Of a stretch of 64,000 nucleotides of DNA, positions 18,246 through 27,965 are shown one piece after another. The position numbers and the translations under genes are program-made. The first letter of the stretch is position 1. Each line of letters starts with the position of its first letter. This DNA comes from Planktothrix paucivesiculata PCC 9631 (GTDB taxonomy: Bacteria > Cyanobacteriota > Cyanobacteriia > Cyanobacteriales > Microcoleaceae): assembly GCF_900009265.2 (NCBI RefSeq), contig NZ_LR735018.1:318665-382664 (forward strand). Reading direction: 5' to 3'. The notes under the pieces were generated by a model. That model was not told where the DNA came from. It saw nothing but the letters and a program-made list of their open reading frames with translations, and ran no database searches.

Positions 18246-18611
18246 TCAAGCATCAAGAAGATCCGCAACTGTCAATTCTAATTCGGGGAACATCGGGGAG
18301 GTAATTTTATCCAATCCGGTGAATACTTTTTCCGTATAAAACCCTTCTATACTCAGATTTCGCACTGTCACATTAGGGTTCAAACAATTCCAATCCACTG
18401 TCCAATATTCAGGAATTCCCAGGGATTGATATTCAACTAATTTATCCTTAATATCTACATCCCGATAGTCAGGACTAATCACCTCAATCGCTAATAAAGG
18501 TGGTGTATAAAGAATTGCTGATTCACCCTGAACAAATTCATATCGCTGATCCGTGCCATCATTATGAGTTAAATACTCCTCAAACGTTAGTTTTACTCTG
18601 GTTTGTGTCAT
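18246..18611 (-). CDS. Uma2-family (DUF820) protein with internal deletion
   Basis: A 121-residue relative of the abundant cyanobacterial Uma2 family, which has a restriction-endonuclease-like fold and is usually about 190 residues. The N-terminal LTFEEYLTHNDGTDQRYEFVQGE and C-terminal LAIEVISPDYRDVDIKDKLVEY and PEYWTVD blocks are present. The segment between them, which normally holds the first catalytic Glu/Asp region and the long hairpin, is missing in frame at SAILYTPPL. It keeps an open frame but is probably inactive. The convergent CAAX protease gene ends 9 bases away. Confidence 0.65.
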   Translation of the reverse strand: MTQTRVKLTFEEYLTHNDGTDQRYEFVQGESAILYTPPLLAIEVISPDYRDVDIKDKLVEYQSLGIPEYWTVDWNCLNPNVTVRNLSIEGFYTEKVFTGLDKITSPMFPELELTVADLLDA

Positions 18612-18728
18612 ATTTTTACCTCAACTTTGCTCCACTGTATCCTATTTTTGTGGGTGGATTCAATCCGTCCTTAACCACAAAAGAAGATTACAATATATTA
18701 AGAAATATTAATGGACTTGGGATGAGTC

Positions 18729-20252
18729 ATGGTGAACAGAAAACGAGTAATTGTAATTGGGGCCGGAATTGGGGGATTAACGGCCGGGGCGTTATTAGCC
18801 CATCGGGGATATTCGGTTTTAATCCTAGACCAAGGAATTGTCCCCGGAGGGTGTGCTTCTACCTTCCAACGTCGAGGGTTTACCTTTGATGTCGGGGCGA
18901 CGCAGGTGGCCGGACTCGAACCCGGTGGGATTCATCACCGTATTTTCACGGAATTGGGGATGGAATTACCCCCCGCGACTCCGTGCGATCCCGCCTGTGC
19001 CGTTTTTTTACCCGGAGAAACCGAACCCATTCAGGTGTGGCGAGATCCCCAAAAATGGCAACGGGAAAGACAACGACAGTTTCCCGGGAGTGAACCCTTT
19101 TGGCAATTAATGGCGACGTTATTTCAGGCTAGTTGGCGGTTTCAAGCCCGTGATCCAGTGCTACCACCGGGGAATTTATGGGATCTGTGGCAATTAATTC
19201 AAGCGGTTCGTCCCGATACCTTGATCACCTTGCCTTTTGCCCTGATGACGGTGGCTGATGCCCTACGGTTGTACAATTTGGATGGCGATCGGCGTCTGAA
19301 AACCTTTTTAGATCTGCAACTGAAGTTATATTCTCAAGTGGACACCGAAGAAACCGCTTTATTATATGCGGCTACGGCTTTAGGCGTATCCCAGGAACCC
19401 CAAGGACTGTCCCATCTTCAAGGGAGTATGCAGGTATTAAGCGATCGCTTAGTCCAAGCCCTAGAACGAGATGGGGGAAAACTGTTAATGCAGCATACCG
19501 TTGAAGGGATTGAAACCGAAAGGGGTCAAGCCACCACCGTCAAAATTAGGAATCAAAAAACCGGGGAAATTATGCAGGAAACCGCCGATCAAATTGTGGC
19601 TAATCTGACCCCACAAAACTTAATCAAATTATTAGATGAAAATAGCAAAACTTATCTCCGTTTCTCAATTTCATCCCCCCTATATCAACGAAAAATTGCA
19701 CAACTCCCCCCCGCATCAGGAGCATTTGTTATCTATTTAGGAGTACAGACAGAAGCCATACCGCCCGAATGTCCCCCGCATTTACAATTCCTCTATGATC
19801 AAGGGCTAATTGGTGAAAATAATTCTCTGTTTGTCTCCGTGAGTCACCCGGGAGACGGACGCGCCCCCACAGGAAAAGCCACTATTATTGCTTCTAGTTT
19901 TACGGAAACTCAACAATGGTGGGATTGTACAGATTATCAAGGTTTCAAACAACAATATACGGACACAGCGATCGCCCGTTTAGGCTCGTACTTTCGGTTA
20001 ACCCCAGAAACCATCCTCCATCAAGAAGCCGCCACACCCCGCACCTTTGAACGTTATACCGCCCGGGATCAAGGAGTTGTGGGGGGAGTTGGTCAACGGG
20101 TTTCCACCTTTGGCCCCTTTGGTTTAGGGAATCGTACGCCGATCAAACATCTTTGGTTAGTGGGAGATTCCACCCACCCCGGAGAGGGAACCGCCGGGGT
20201 TTCCTATTCGGCTTTAACCGTTGTCCGTCAAATTGAAGCGATTAAGAATTAA
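18729..20252 (+). CDS. crtD: Carotenoid 3',4'-desaturase-like oxidoreductase (CrtD type)
   Basis: A 507-residue FAD-dependent carotene oxidoreductase of the CrtI/CrtISO family. The Rossmann motif IVIGAGIGGLTAGALLAHRG is at residues 8-27, and the family signature PGGCASTF and FDVGATQVAGLEPGG follow. The C-terminal flavin motif LVGDSTHPGEGTAGVSYSA is intact. The AGLEPGGIHHR pattern resembles cyanobacterial CrtD, which introduces the C-3',4' double bond in myxol glycoside synthesis, more than CrtISO. That choice between paralogues is from memory of the families. It stands alone between the Uma2 gene and the polysaccharide locus. Confidence 0.75.
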   Translation: MVNRKRVIVIGAGIGGLTAGALLAHRGYSVLILDQGIVPGGCASTFQRRGFTFDVGATQVAGLEPGGIHHRIFTELGMELPPATPCDPACAVFLPGETEPIQVWRDPQKWQRERQRQFPGSEPFWQLMATLFQASWRFQARDPVLPPGNLWDLWQLIQAVRPDTLITLPFALMTVADALRLYNLDGDRRLKTFLDLQLKLYSQVDTEETALLYAATALGVSQEPQGLSHLQGSMQVLSDRLVQALERDGGKLLMQHTVEGIETERGQATTVKIRNQKTGEIMQETADQIVANLTPQNLIKLLDENSKTYLRFSISSPLYQRKIAQLPPASGAFVIYLGVQTEAIPPECPPHLQFLYDQGLIGENNSLFVSVSHPGDGRAPTGKATIIASSFTETQQWWDCTDYQGFKQQYTDTAIARLGSYFRLTPETILHQEAATPRTFERYTARDQGVVGGVGQRVSTFGPFGLGNRTPIKHLWLVGDSTHPGEGTAGVSYSALTVVRQIEAIKN

Positions 20253-20475
20253 TTCAGAATATTCTGACTTTTAGGAAGGGAAAAAGCCCCCATAGATTTA
20301 CCTCTAGGTATAGCCAAAACTACCCCGGAAGTTTATAATCAAAATTAATGGAATAGACATCTACCAAAAGACACATTTAGCCAACAAAGCCGTGTAGAGC
20401 AATCCACGGATTATCAGGGTAGCACTCCCATCAAGGGATATCAGATTAATAATCTATCAAGAGATCAAGTCAATA

Positions 20476-21624
20476 ATGGATAAACAGAAAATCGTCATCA
20501 TGCTCGGGCCTTCTCCGTCCGAGCGTGGGGGAATGGGTAGCGTTGCAAAATTGATTCTGAGCATAGTTTCCCGGGACTTTACGATTCGGCATATCACGAC
20601 CTGGAATGGCCAAGTAAGTCGATTTCGCCAACTCTCCACTACCATCGTCTTTATCAAAGCATTTTTGGCATTTTTGTTAAAGTTATCAAGAAGGGAAGCA
20701 GATCTGGTTCACCTCCATATCTCAGAACGGGGAAGTGTGATTCGCAAAAGCATAATTGCTTTAGTCTGTATGGCAATGGGGAAACCGTTTATTCTTCATA
20801 CCCATGGCTGTGAATTTCATGAATTCTATGGCAAATTGCCCCCAGGGATACAGCAACTAATTACAGCCCTATTCCGGCGTTCCGCTTGTTTGATTGCCTT
20901 GTCGGAGAGTTGGAGGAATTATTATATTGAGACTTGTCATCTTGAACCTGAACGGGTGGTCGTTCTGAATAACCCGGTTGCCCTTCCTGAAAAATGGCAG
21001 AAGACCGAAAAAGTAGGAAAACTCAAATTTGTTTTTCTAGGAAAAATTAACAAACGGAAAGGCATATTTGATATCTTAATCGCTTTGGCAAAGTTGGAAC
21101 CGGAGTATAGAAATCAAGTTGAATTGGTGTTAGCAGGAACCGGAGAAATCGCAGAAGTTGAAAATTTAGCAACAGAATTAGGAATTGAAAAGCAAATTGT
21201 TTTTCTAGGTTGGGTTAACCAAGAGCAACGAGATCAGTTATTAGCTGAAAGTGATGTGATGTTACTCCCCTCCTATAATGAAGGGCTACCGATGGCCATT
21301 TTAGAAGCCATGAGTTGGGGAATTCCCATCATTACTACTCCCGTCGGCGGTATACCCGAAGTCATCGAAAATGGCAAAAGCGGATTATTAGTCACCCCGG
21401 GTCATATTCTGGAACTGACCACGGCCATGGAGTCTTTAATTGAAAATCCAGCTTTGAGATTATCCTTAGGGACAGGTGCGCGTCAACGGGTCGAACCTTT
21501 ATCCATTGAGCATTACACCGATGCTTTATTAAACCTGTATCGTCGGATTCTCCAATGTCAGCAGAATCACCCGCACCTTGAAGAAGACATGAAATCATCA
21601 GGAGTATACAAACAGACCTTGTAG
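20476..21624 (+). CDS. GT4-family glycosyltransferase
   Basis: A 382-residue GT-B fold transferase. The N-terminal domain has the loop MLGPSPSERGGMGSVAKLI that binds acceptor. The C-terminal domain has FLGKINKRKGIFDIL and the donor-binding motif NEGLPMAILEAMSWG, the E-x7-E pattern of GT4 enzymes, followed by TPVGGIPEVI. It opens the exopolysaccharide locus. Donor and acceptor sugars cannot be read from sequence. About 220 bases of AT-rich DNA precede it and probably hold the locus promoter. Confidence 0.85.
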   Translation: MDKQKIVIMLGPSPSERGGMGSVAKLILSIVSRDFTIRHITTWNGQVSRFRQLSTTIVFIKAFLAFLLKLSRREADLVHLHISERGSVIRKSIIALVCMAMGKPFILHTHGCEFHEFYGKLPPGIQQLITALFRRSACLIALSESWRNYYIETCHLEPERVVVLNNPVALPEKWQKTEKVGKLKFVFLGKINKRKGIFDILIALAKLEPEYRNQVELVLAGTGEIAEVENLATELGIEKQIVFLGWVNQEQRDQLLAESDVMLLPSYNEGLPMAILEAMSWGIPIITTPVGGIPEVIENGKSGLLVTPGHILELTTAMESLIENPALRLSLGTGARQRVEPLSIEHYTDALLNLYRRILQCQQNHPHLEEDMKSSGVYKQTL

Positions 21625-21791
21625 GAAGATAGATTCAGATCACGCAATCGTTAAATTAAGCTCCTACAATGGTGTTAAACACAGTCATGCTTAAAGTTTG
21701 AGTTCGATCAAGGCGATAACTGCCCACTAGAATTCAATAGTCTTTGGACTTTGAGCATGGTGTAACAAAACAGGTGAATGATTAAGTAGTT

Positions 21792-24014
21792 ATGGAACCT
21801 CAAGAGTATCCAGAAGATATTGACTTTATAAAATACTGGCTGATTCTGAAGCGTCATTGGTTGCCAGCAGCCGGGGTTGCCTGTCTTGCCATAGGATTTG
21901 CCTTTTTTACGGCAGTCAACAGTGAAAAAACCTATGGCGCTTTTGGAAAATTGCGGTTAAAAAAACTCAGCACCACGTCGGCATTGGTCACGGATGCCGG
22001 GGAGAAAATTAGTACCCTGGATAGTTTAGATGCCAAAAATACTCCCATTGATACGGAAGCTGAAGTGATTCGTTCGGCTCCAATTATTGAGAGAGTGATT
22101 AAGGAATTAAACTTGAAAGACAAAGACGGTGAAATGATTGGCTATGAAGATCTTCTCAAAAGTTTGGGGGTTTCCCTAATTCGAGGGACGGATATTTTAG
22201 GGATTTCCTATGAAAGTCCCGACCCCAAAGAAGCTGAAGCTGTTGTTAATAAAGTCATGGAGCTTTACATTGAAAATAATATTTTAGTGAATCGTTCTGA
22301 AGCCGCGGCAGCCCGCAAATTTATTAGTTCACAGCTACCCAAACAAGAACAAGAACTTCAAGCCGCCGAAGCTGAATTAAGAGAGTTTAAGGAAAAATAC
22401 AATATTGTTAATTTAGAAGAAGAACTTCTATCGGTAGTCGGTACTATTGAAGCCTTAGATAATAAAATCGAAGAAATTCAAGCCGCGTTGGAAAAGGTTA
22501 ATGGTCAAGTTTTGGAAATGCGCCAAAAAATGAACACCACCTCGGAGGAAGCGCTCGCTCGTAGCAGCTTAATGGCCTCATCCGGGGTACAACAGGTGTT
22601 AGCAAAACTGGAGGCAATTGAAGATCAATTAGCGGTTCTCAGAACTCGTTTTCTTGATACTAGCCCTGAAGTCATGGCTTTAGAAAATGAAAAAGCAGCC
22701 CTAAAAGTAATTTTAGATGAACGGGTGGGAAAAACCCTAGGGACTCAGGAATTACCCCCCGGAGGGTTACAGAATGGCTCTTTAGAACAAACATTGGTAC
22801 AACAATTAATTACTTACGAGACGGAAAAACAGGGCTTAATTAGTCAGTTAAAGTCTTTAGAAGCGGCTCGCAAAAAACAAACCGAACGGGCTTTACTTTT
22901 ACCTCAGTTAGAACAAACTCAACGGAAACTGACCCGACAGGTTACCTCCTCTCAAACCACCTATGAAATCCTGTCTACTCGATTACAACAAGTCAGAATT
23001 GCTGAAAATCAAAATGTAGGAAATGCTCAAATTATCAGTCAGGCAGTTATAGGGAAAGACCCGGTTTCTGGAAGTAAGAAAACAGTTGTGATTGGGGGGG
23101 TTGTTGTAGGTGGAATGCTTTATGTGATTATCTCATTCCTCCTAGAATTGATGGATCCATCGATTAAGACAATTAAGGAAATTAGAACATTATTTAGTCG
23201 ATATACCCTACTAGGTATCATTCCTGCGGCCAAGAAAAAAATGCGCTGGTCGGGGATGAAGTTTGAACGGATTACCTCCTATCTTCCGGTGAAAGATGAA
23301 CCCCATTCCCTAATTAGTGAATCCTACCGGATGTTGCAAGCTAACTTGAATTTTATTAGTCCCGATCAGGAATTAAAAGTAATTGTTGTCACCAGTATTG
23401 GAGCGAAGGAAGGGAAATCTAAGGTATCGGCGAATTTGGCTTTGGCGATCTCTCAATTGGGCAAACGGGTGTTAGTGATTGATGCGGATTTACGTCAGCC
23501 TCGACAGCACCATATTTGGGACTTAACCTATGAGTTAAATCCCAAAGGATTAAGTGATGTGATTGTCAATCAAGCCGAATGGGAATGGGCTGTGCGGACG
23601 GTGATGCCCAATTTGGACGTTTTACCCTCCGGGGCAATTCCCCCCAACTCCCTAGCCCTTTTAGGTTCCAAACGGATGAATTTTTTAATCGAGGAGTTTC
23701 GGAAAAACTATGATTTTGTGATTTGCGATACCCCTTCTTTATTGTTGGTTGCCGATGCGTTAACCTTGAGCAAATTCACCGATGGGATTTTATTAGTGAT
23801 TCGACCTGGAACCATTGATACGGTCAGTGCCACCGCCGCCCGGGAACAGTTAGTCAAATCCAGTCAAACCGTTCTCGGGATTGTCGTTAATGATCTGGAA
23901 AGTAACAATGAACCTGATAGTTATTTCCATCATGCCAAGGTATACTCTAGTCAGGATAAAAGCAGCCAAAAACGTCTAGCTTTAAAGAATAAAAGATTAA
24001 AAGCCATGAAGTAG
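21792..24014 (+). CDS. Wzc-like polysaccharide co-polymerase with tyrosine-kinase domain
   Basis: An inner-membrane protein that sets chain length and drives export in Wzx/Wzy polysaccharide systems. The Wzz domain covers about residues 10-110 with membrane segment 1 at 22-42. A periplasmic coiled coil spans 170-410, and segment 2 is at 431-452. The cytoplasmic BY-kinase domain follows, with Walker A SIGAKEGKSK (536-544), Walker A' VLVIDADLRQP (560-570) and Walker B DFVICDTP. The C-terminal tail has only two tyrosines and many lysines instead of the usual tyrosine cluster, so autophosphorylation may be limited. It ends 8 bases before the flippase gene, indicating an operon. Confidence 0.9.
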   Translation: MEPQEYPEDIDFIKYWLILKRHWLPAAGVACLAIGFAFFTAVNSEKTYGAFGKLRLKKLSTTSALVTDAGEKISTLDSLDAKNTPIDTEAEVIRSAPIIERVIKELNLKDKDGEMIGYEDLLKSLGVSLIRGTDILGISYESPDPKEAEAVVNKVMELYIENNILVNRSEAAAARKFISSQLPKQEQELQAAEAELREFKEKYNIVNLEEELLSVVGTIEALDNKIEEIQAALEKVNGQVLEMRQKMNTTSEEALARSSLMASSGVQQVLAKLEAIEDQLAVLRTRFLDTSPEVMALENEKAALKVILDERVGKTLGTQELPPGGLQNGSLEQTLVQQLITYETEKQGLISQLKSLEAARKKQTERALLLPQLEQTQRKLTRQVTSSQTTYEILSTRLQQVRIAENQNVGNAQIISQAVIGKDPVSGSKKTVVIGGVVVGGMLYVIISFLLELMDPSIKTIKEIRTLFSRYTLLGIIPAAKKKMRWSGMKFERITSYLPVKDEPHSLISESYRMLQANLNFISPDQELKVIVVTSIGAKEGKSKVSANLALAISQLGKRVLVIDADLRQPRQHHIWDLTYELNPKGLSDVIVNQAEWEWAVRTVMPNLDVLPSGAIPPNSLALLGSKRMNFLIEEFRKNYDFVICDTPSLLLVADALTLSKFTDGILLVIRPGTIDTVSATAAREQLVKSSQTVLGIVVNDLESNNEPDSYFHHAKVYSSQDKSSQKRLALKNKRLKAMK

Positions 24015-24021
24015 ATACTCA

Positions 24022-25347
24022 ATGCTAAATAAAATTACTAAAGCTATTCAAAAGAGAATTAAACCCGAACAGCTTAAGGTTCTCATTAATATTGGTTGGT
24101 TACTCAGTGAAAGAGTATTCCGCATGATCATGGGGTTTTTCCTCTTGGCTTGGACGGCTCGTTATCTGGGTGCTAATCAGTTTGGAGAATTAAATTATGC
24201 GATCGCATTTGGGGCAATCTTTCTTCCTCTGTTTCAACTGGCTTCCGATCAAATTATTTTTAGAGATTTAGTCAGAACCCCCAATCTCAAAGAAAACATT
24301 CTCGGGACTGGTTTTCTCCTCAAATTGGTGCTGGGAATTATCGTTTTTATCCTAGCATCGGTATCAATTATTTTCTTACAACCGAATGAACCCTTAACCA
24401 TTAATTTAGTTATTATTATCTCGATTCCCTCCCTATTCGGAGGCATATCAATTATTGAAGCCTGGTTTCAATCCCAGGTTGAATTAAAGTATACAATCTG
24501 GTCAAGAAATATTGTTTTTGCTCTCGTTACCTTAATTAGAATTTTCTTATTACAAAATCAAGCCTCGCTCATGGCTTTTGCTTGGCTGGTTGTGATTGAA
24601 AATGCTGCCAATGCCATCGGATTTATTGTGATTTATCGGCTAACAGGAAAAAATATTTTAGCCTGGCGAGGCAATTGGAAGCGAGCTAAAAAGTTAATGA
24701 AAGTCAGTTGGCCTCTGATTTTATCGAGTTTAGCGATTACCATTTATTTACGCATTGATCAAGTCATGTTAGGGCAGTTAGCGGATGCTGAACAAGTAGG
24801 GCTTTATTCCGCCGCCGTCCGCCTTTCTGAAGTCTGGCCTTTTGCTTCAACCGCGATTATTAAATCCATTGCTCCTTCAATTATCGCAGCTAAAAATGAG
24901 AGTGAAGAACTCTACTATAAAAAATTACAACGGTTGGCAACTTCCCAGGCTTTATTAGTGTATTGTATTGCCATCCCCATGACATTTTTATCCACCCCGT
25001 TTGTAATTTTAGTATTTGGTAAAGAATATGCGGCGGCGGGTGGGGTGCTGGCGATTCATATTTGGTCTTCCATGTTTCTGTTTTTAGGCTATGTGAAAGA
25101 AATTTGGATTACCACCGAAGAATTAACCGTATTTGCCTTTTTCTTCAGTGTCGTAGGAGCCGTAACCAATGTAATTTTAAACTTCTTATTGATTCCCAAA
25201 TACCAAGCTATGGGGGCTGCGATCGCCACGGTAGTTTCCTATGGATGCGCGGATTATCTTGCCTGTTTTTTCTATAAACCCGCTCGGAAGTTTGGTTGGA
25301 TTATGACTCAAGCTATGACCCTAAATCTGATCAAATATCGCCCTTAA
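24022..25347 (+). CDS. Wzx-like oligosaccharide flippase
   Basis: A 441-residue polytopic membrane protein with about 12 hydrophobic segments of the MATE/MVF polysaccharide-transport family. The patterns FGELNYAIAFGAIF, YLRIDQVMLGQLADAEQVGLYSAA and the basic loops between helices are typical of Wzx proteins that flip undecaprenyl-linked repeat units to the outer face. It follows the Wzc-like gene by 7 bases, and its product would feed the polymerases encoded just downstream. Confidence 0.85.
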   Translation: MLNKITKAIQKRIKPEQLKVLINIGWLLSERVFRMIMGFFLLAWTARYLGANQFGELNYAIAFGAIFLPLFQLASDQIIFRDLVRTPNLKENILGTGFLLKLVLGIIVFILASVSIIFLQPNEPLTINLVIIISIPSLFGGISIIEAWFQSQVELKYTIWSRNIVFALVTLIRIFLLQNQASLMAFAWLVVIENAANAIGFIVIYRLTGKNILAWRGNWKRAKKLMKVSWPLILSSLAITIYLRIDQVMLGQLADAEQVGLYSAAVRLSEVWPFASTAIIKSIAPSIIAAKNESEELYYKKLQRLATSQALLVYCIAIPMTFLSTPFVILVFGKEYAAAGGVLAIHIWSSMFLFLGYVKEIWITTEELTVFAFFFSVVGAVTNVILNFLLIPKYQAMGAAIATVVSYGCADYLACFFYKPARKFGWIMTQAMTLNLIKYRP

Positions 25348-25473
25348 TCATTCTGGACATCTGGGATAATAATTAATTCAATCGGCATGAGACTGAAAAA
25401 TTTATTTCAGCTATAATAGGAACGCCATCAGCCGTGACCATCTATCTAACCTATAACAATTGAGGAAAGTTTT

Positions 25474-26379
25474 GTGTCCCATACCCCCTTAGTCAGCATT
25501 CTGATTAATAACTATAACTATGGTCATTTTCTTGCTGAATCCATTGATAGTGCCTTAAATCAGACCTACTCTAATATTGAAGTAATTGTGGTTGATGATG
25601 GTTCAACTGATAATTCTCGGTCTATTATTGAACGTTATCAGCAAAAAATTATTCCGATTTTAAAAGAAAATGGCGGTCAAGCAACCGCTTTTAATATGGG
25701 GTTTGCAGCCAGTCGAGGAGAGATTATCTGTTTTTTAGATTCTGATGATTTATTTGAACCCCAAAAAATCGCAGAAATTGTGCAAATTTTTCAAAATTAT
25801 TCTCAAGTGAGTTGGTGTTTTCATCCCTTAACCTATGTCGGAGATAAAATTGATAGTCAAACCTTAGAGACGGCTATCGGTACAGAGGGAATCTATGATT
25901 TGCGCGATGCGATTCAACAGGGAAAACTCAAGGGTAAACTTCCCTTTGGAACCGCAACTTCTGCCATTTGTTTTAAACGAGAGCTTCTGGAAAAACTTCT
26001 CCCCATGCCCGAAGCTATTAGAATTACCAGTGATGATTATATTAAATATTTAGCTTTAGGCCTAACTCCAGGATTTATCCTGTTTAAAAAACTAGCTATT
26101 CAGCGAATTCATGGCAATAATGCTTACACGTTTAAACCGGAGAAAATCGACTTGAGAATTAAAATTTTTTGTTTGACGGCTTACTGGATAAAAACAAATT
26201 TTCCCCAGTTTAAAAAATTCTCCAATAATATGTTAGCTTTAGCCATAGGTTTAGATTGGCGCTACGGTAGCAGAACTCAAGAAAATAGTCAACTCATCCA
26301 GGATTATATCGCATCAACTTCAATTTTTTCCTTAATAGAAATCTATCTTCGAGCGACCTATTACCGGATCAAACCATGA
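25474..26379 (+). CDS. GT2-family glycosyltransferase
   Basis: A 301-residue GT-A enzyme. The N-terminus VSILINNYNYGHFLAESIDSA, the VDDGSTDNS block and the metal-binding DSDD motif (FLDSDDLF) identify GT2. It starts at GTG 25474, with a strong ribosome site (GAGGAAAG) five bases before. A TATAAT at 25412-25417 may be an internal promoter. The end overlaps the polymerase start by four bases (ATGA), so the two are translationally coupled. A fragment of its 3' end is repeated downstream in the duplication described elsewhere. Confidence 0.85.
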   Translation: MSHTPLVSILINNYNYGHFLAESIDSALNQTYSNIEVIVVDDGSTDNSRSIIERYQQKIIPILKENGGQATAFNMGFAASRGEIICFLDSDDLFEPQKIAEIVQIFQNYSQVSWCFHPLTYVGDKIDSQTLETAIGTEGIYDLRDAIQQGKLKGKLPFGTATSAICFKRELLEKLLPMPEAIRITSDDYIKYLALGLTPGFILFKKLAIQRIHGNNAYTFKPEKIDLRIKIFCLTAYWIKTNFPQFKKFSNNMLALAIGLDWRYGSRTQENSQLIQDYIASTSIFSLIEIYLRATYYRIKP

Positions 26380-27671
26380 ATCCATACTTAAATTTTTTTG
26401 AAAAGCGATTTGCGATTTTTTCCTTCATGTTTTTGACGGGACTGTTTCGGTTAGCTAGTTTTTTTACCAGTCCCGATGCCAAAGCGGATTTACTACCTAC
26501 CTATAATCCTTTTGATAAAGTTTCTTCATTATTTCAACAATTTGTTTATTTAACCTCGCTATTTTTATTGGTTTCTCGGACTAAAGGTTCAGTCCGTGCT
26601 GTAATTCGAGATCCTTGGGTTTGGATGTTAACCTTCATGTCCATTTTCTCTTTTCTCTGGTCAGATTATCCCGATATTTCTTTACGCAAAGGGATTACAA
26701 CCATCCAAACCAGCTATTTTGGTCTTTATATTGCTTCCCGTTTTACCCTCAAACAACAATTAGAAATGCTGTCTTGGGCTTTGGGGATTATTGCCATTTT
26801 TTCATTTTTCTTTACCCTGGCATTTTCCAGTGTTGCCATCGAATCGGGTGCAAATGCTGGGGCTTGGCGGGGGCCATTTACCCAGAAAAATTTGTTGGCT
26901 CGGCTGATGGTTTTATCGGCTATTGTTTTCATTTTATTAGCACTAGATCATCCCAAATATCCTAAAGTTTCTTGGGGTTTGTTTGCTCACTCCATCCTGA
27001 TGATTCTGTTAACTGGATCGAAAACAGCCCTATTATTACTCTTAACTATCCTGATTCTTCTCCCTCTCTATAAACTCATACGCGAAAGAGATACAGTTAT
27101 TATTCCTATGCTAGTTATCATTATCTTAGTAGGTGGAAGTTCCCTGATTTTTATTACTGAGAATTGGGTAGATCTTTTAGCCGCCCTAGGTCGAGATCCG
27201 ACCCTAAGTGGTCGAACCACATTATGGGAAATTGCGATCGAAAAAATTAGACAACGATATTGGTTAGGCTATGGATATCAAGCTTTTTGGCTACCAGGAG
27301 GAGCCTGCGAAGTTATTTGGAAACATGAAGGCTATAAACCTCCCCATGCCCATAATGGGTTTGTGAATATGGGTCTTGATTTTGGTGTCTTGGGTTTAAT
27401 TATATTTGTCCTGATGCTGTTGGTGACTTATGTTCGCGGGATTATCTGGTTACGTCGCGGAAAAACAACAATAGAACTCTGGCCGATTTTCTATGTCACC
27501 TTCTTCTTTATGTATAATCACACCGAGAATACGATAATCGAACATAACTCCCTATTTTGGGCTTTATTCGTATCCGTTTCCCTGTCAATGAAACAAGTTA
27601 AACCCGTGAGAAATCTACCCATACTACCGGATTTATACTTAGATACAAAAGTTCATAAAAACTCAGGATAA
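26376..27671 (+). CDS. Wzy/O-antigen-ligase-like polysaccharide polymerase, copy 1
   Basis: A 431-residue membrane protein with about 11 hydrophobic segments and the large periplasmic loop of the Wzy_C/O-antigen ligase family. The loop shows DPTLSGRTTLWEIAIEKI and GYGYQAFWL, followed by PPHAHNGFVNM, the conserved His-containing block. The enzyme would join lipid-linked repeat units into polymer or ligate them. It overlaps the preceding GT2 gene by four bases. The second copy at 27966 is nearly the same length and very similar throughout. Confidence 0.85.
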   Translation: MNPYLNFFEKRFAIFSFMFLTGLFRLASFFTSPDAKADLLPTYNPFDKVSSLFQQFVYLTSLFLLVSRTKGSVRAVIRDPWVWMLTFMSIFSFLWSDYPDISLRKGITTIQTSYFGLYIASRFTLKQQLEMLSWALGIIAIFSFFFTLAFSSVAIESGANAGAWRGPFTQKNLLARLMVLSAIVFILLALDHPKYPKVSWGLFAHSILMILLTGSKTALLLLLTILILLPLYKLIRERDTVIIPMLVIIILVGGSSLIFITENWVDLLAALGRDPTLSGRTTLWEIAIEKIRQRYWLGYGYQAFWLPGGACEVIWKHEGYKPPHAHNGFVNMGLDFGVLGLIIFVLMLLVTYVRGIIWLRRGKTTIELWPIFYVTFFFMYNHTENTIIEHNSLFWALFVSVSLSMKQVKPVRNLPILPDLYLDTKVHKNSG

Positions 27672-27811
27672 TATTCTTTAGGTTTTCGGGATTTTTGATG
27701 GGGAATTGGTAGTGGTAATTTATTTTTCGGGTGTTCTAATCATATAAATTATCATTCTAGTTTTCTATTATGAGTAATTGATTAAAGATTTTCTATCTTA
27801 CCTAAATTTAT

Positions 27812-27965
27812 TAAACAATATGTTAGCTTTAGGAATGGGTTTAGATTGAAATGAGGGCAGCATCACTGAAAAAAATTGTCAACTCAAGCAGAATTATATT
27901 GGAGCAACCTCAATTTTTTCATTAATAGAAATCTATCTCCGATCGACCTATTACCGGATCAAACA
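27812..27965 (+). pseudogene. Remnant of the GT2 3' end carried along in the duplication
   Basis: This stretch repeats the last about 150 bases of the GT2 gene (26222-26375) at an offset of exactly 1590 bases. Shared blocks include TATGTTAGCTTTAG, TGGGTTTAGATTG-like sequence and the ending ACCTATTACCGGATCAAAC just before ATG. It has a TGA after TTTAGAT and lost bases, so it codes for nothing. It marks the left part of a tandem duplication. Confidence 0.85.
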
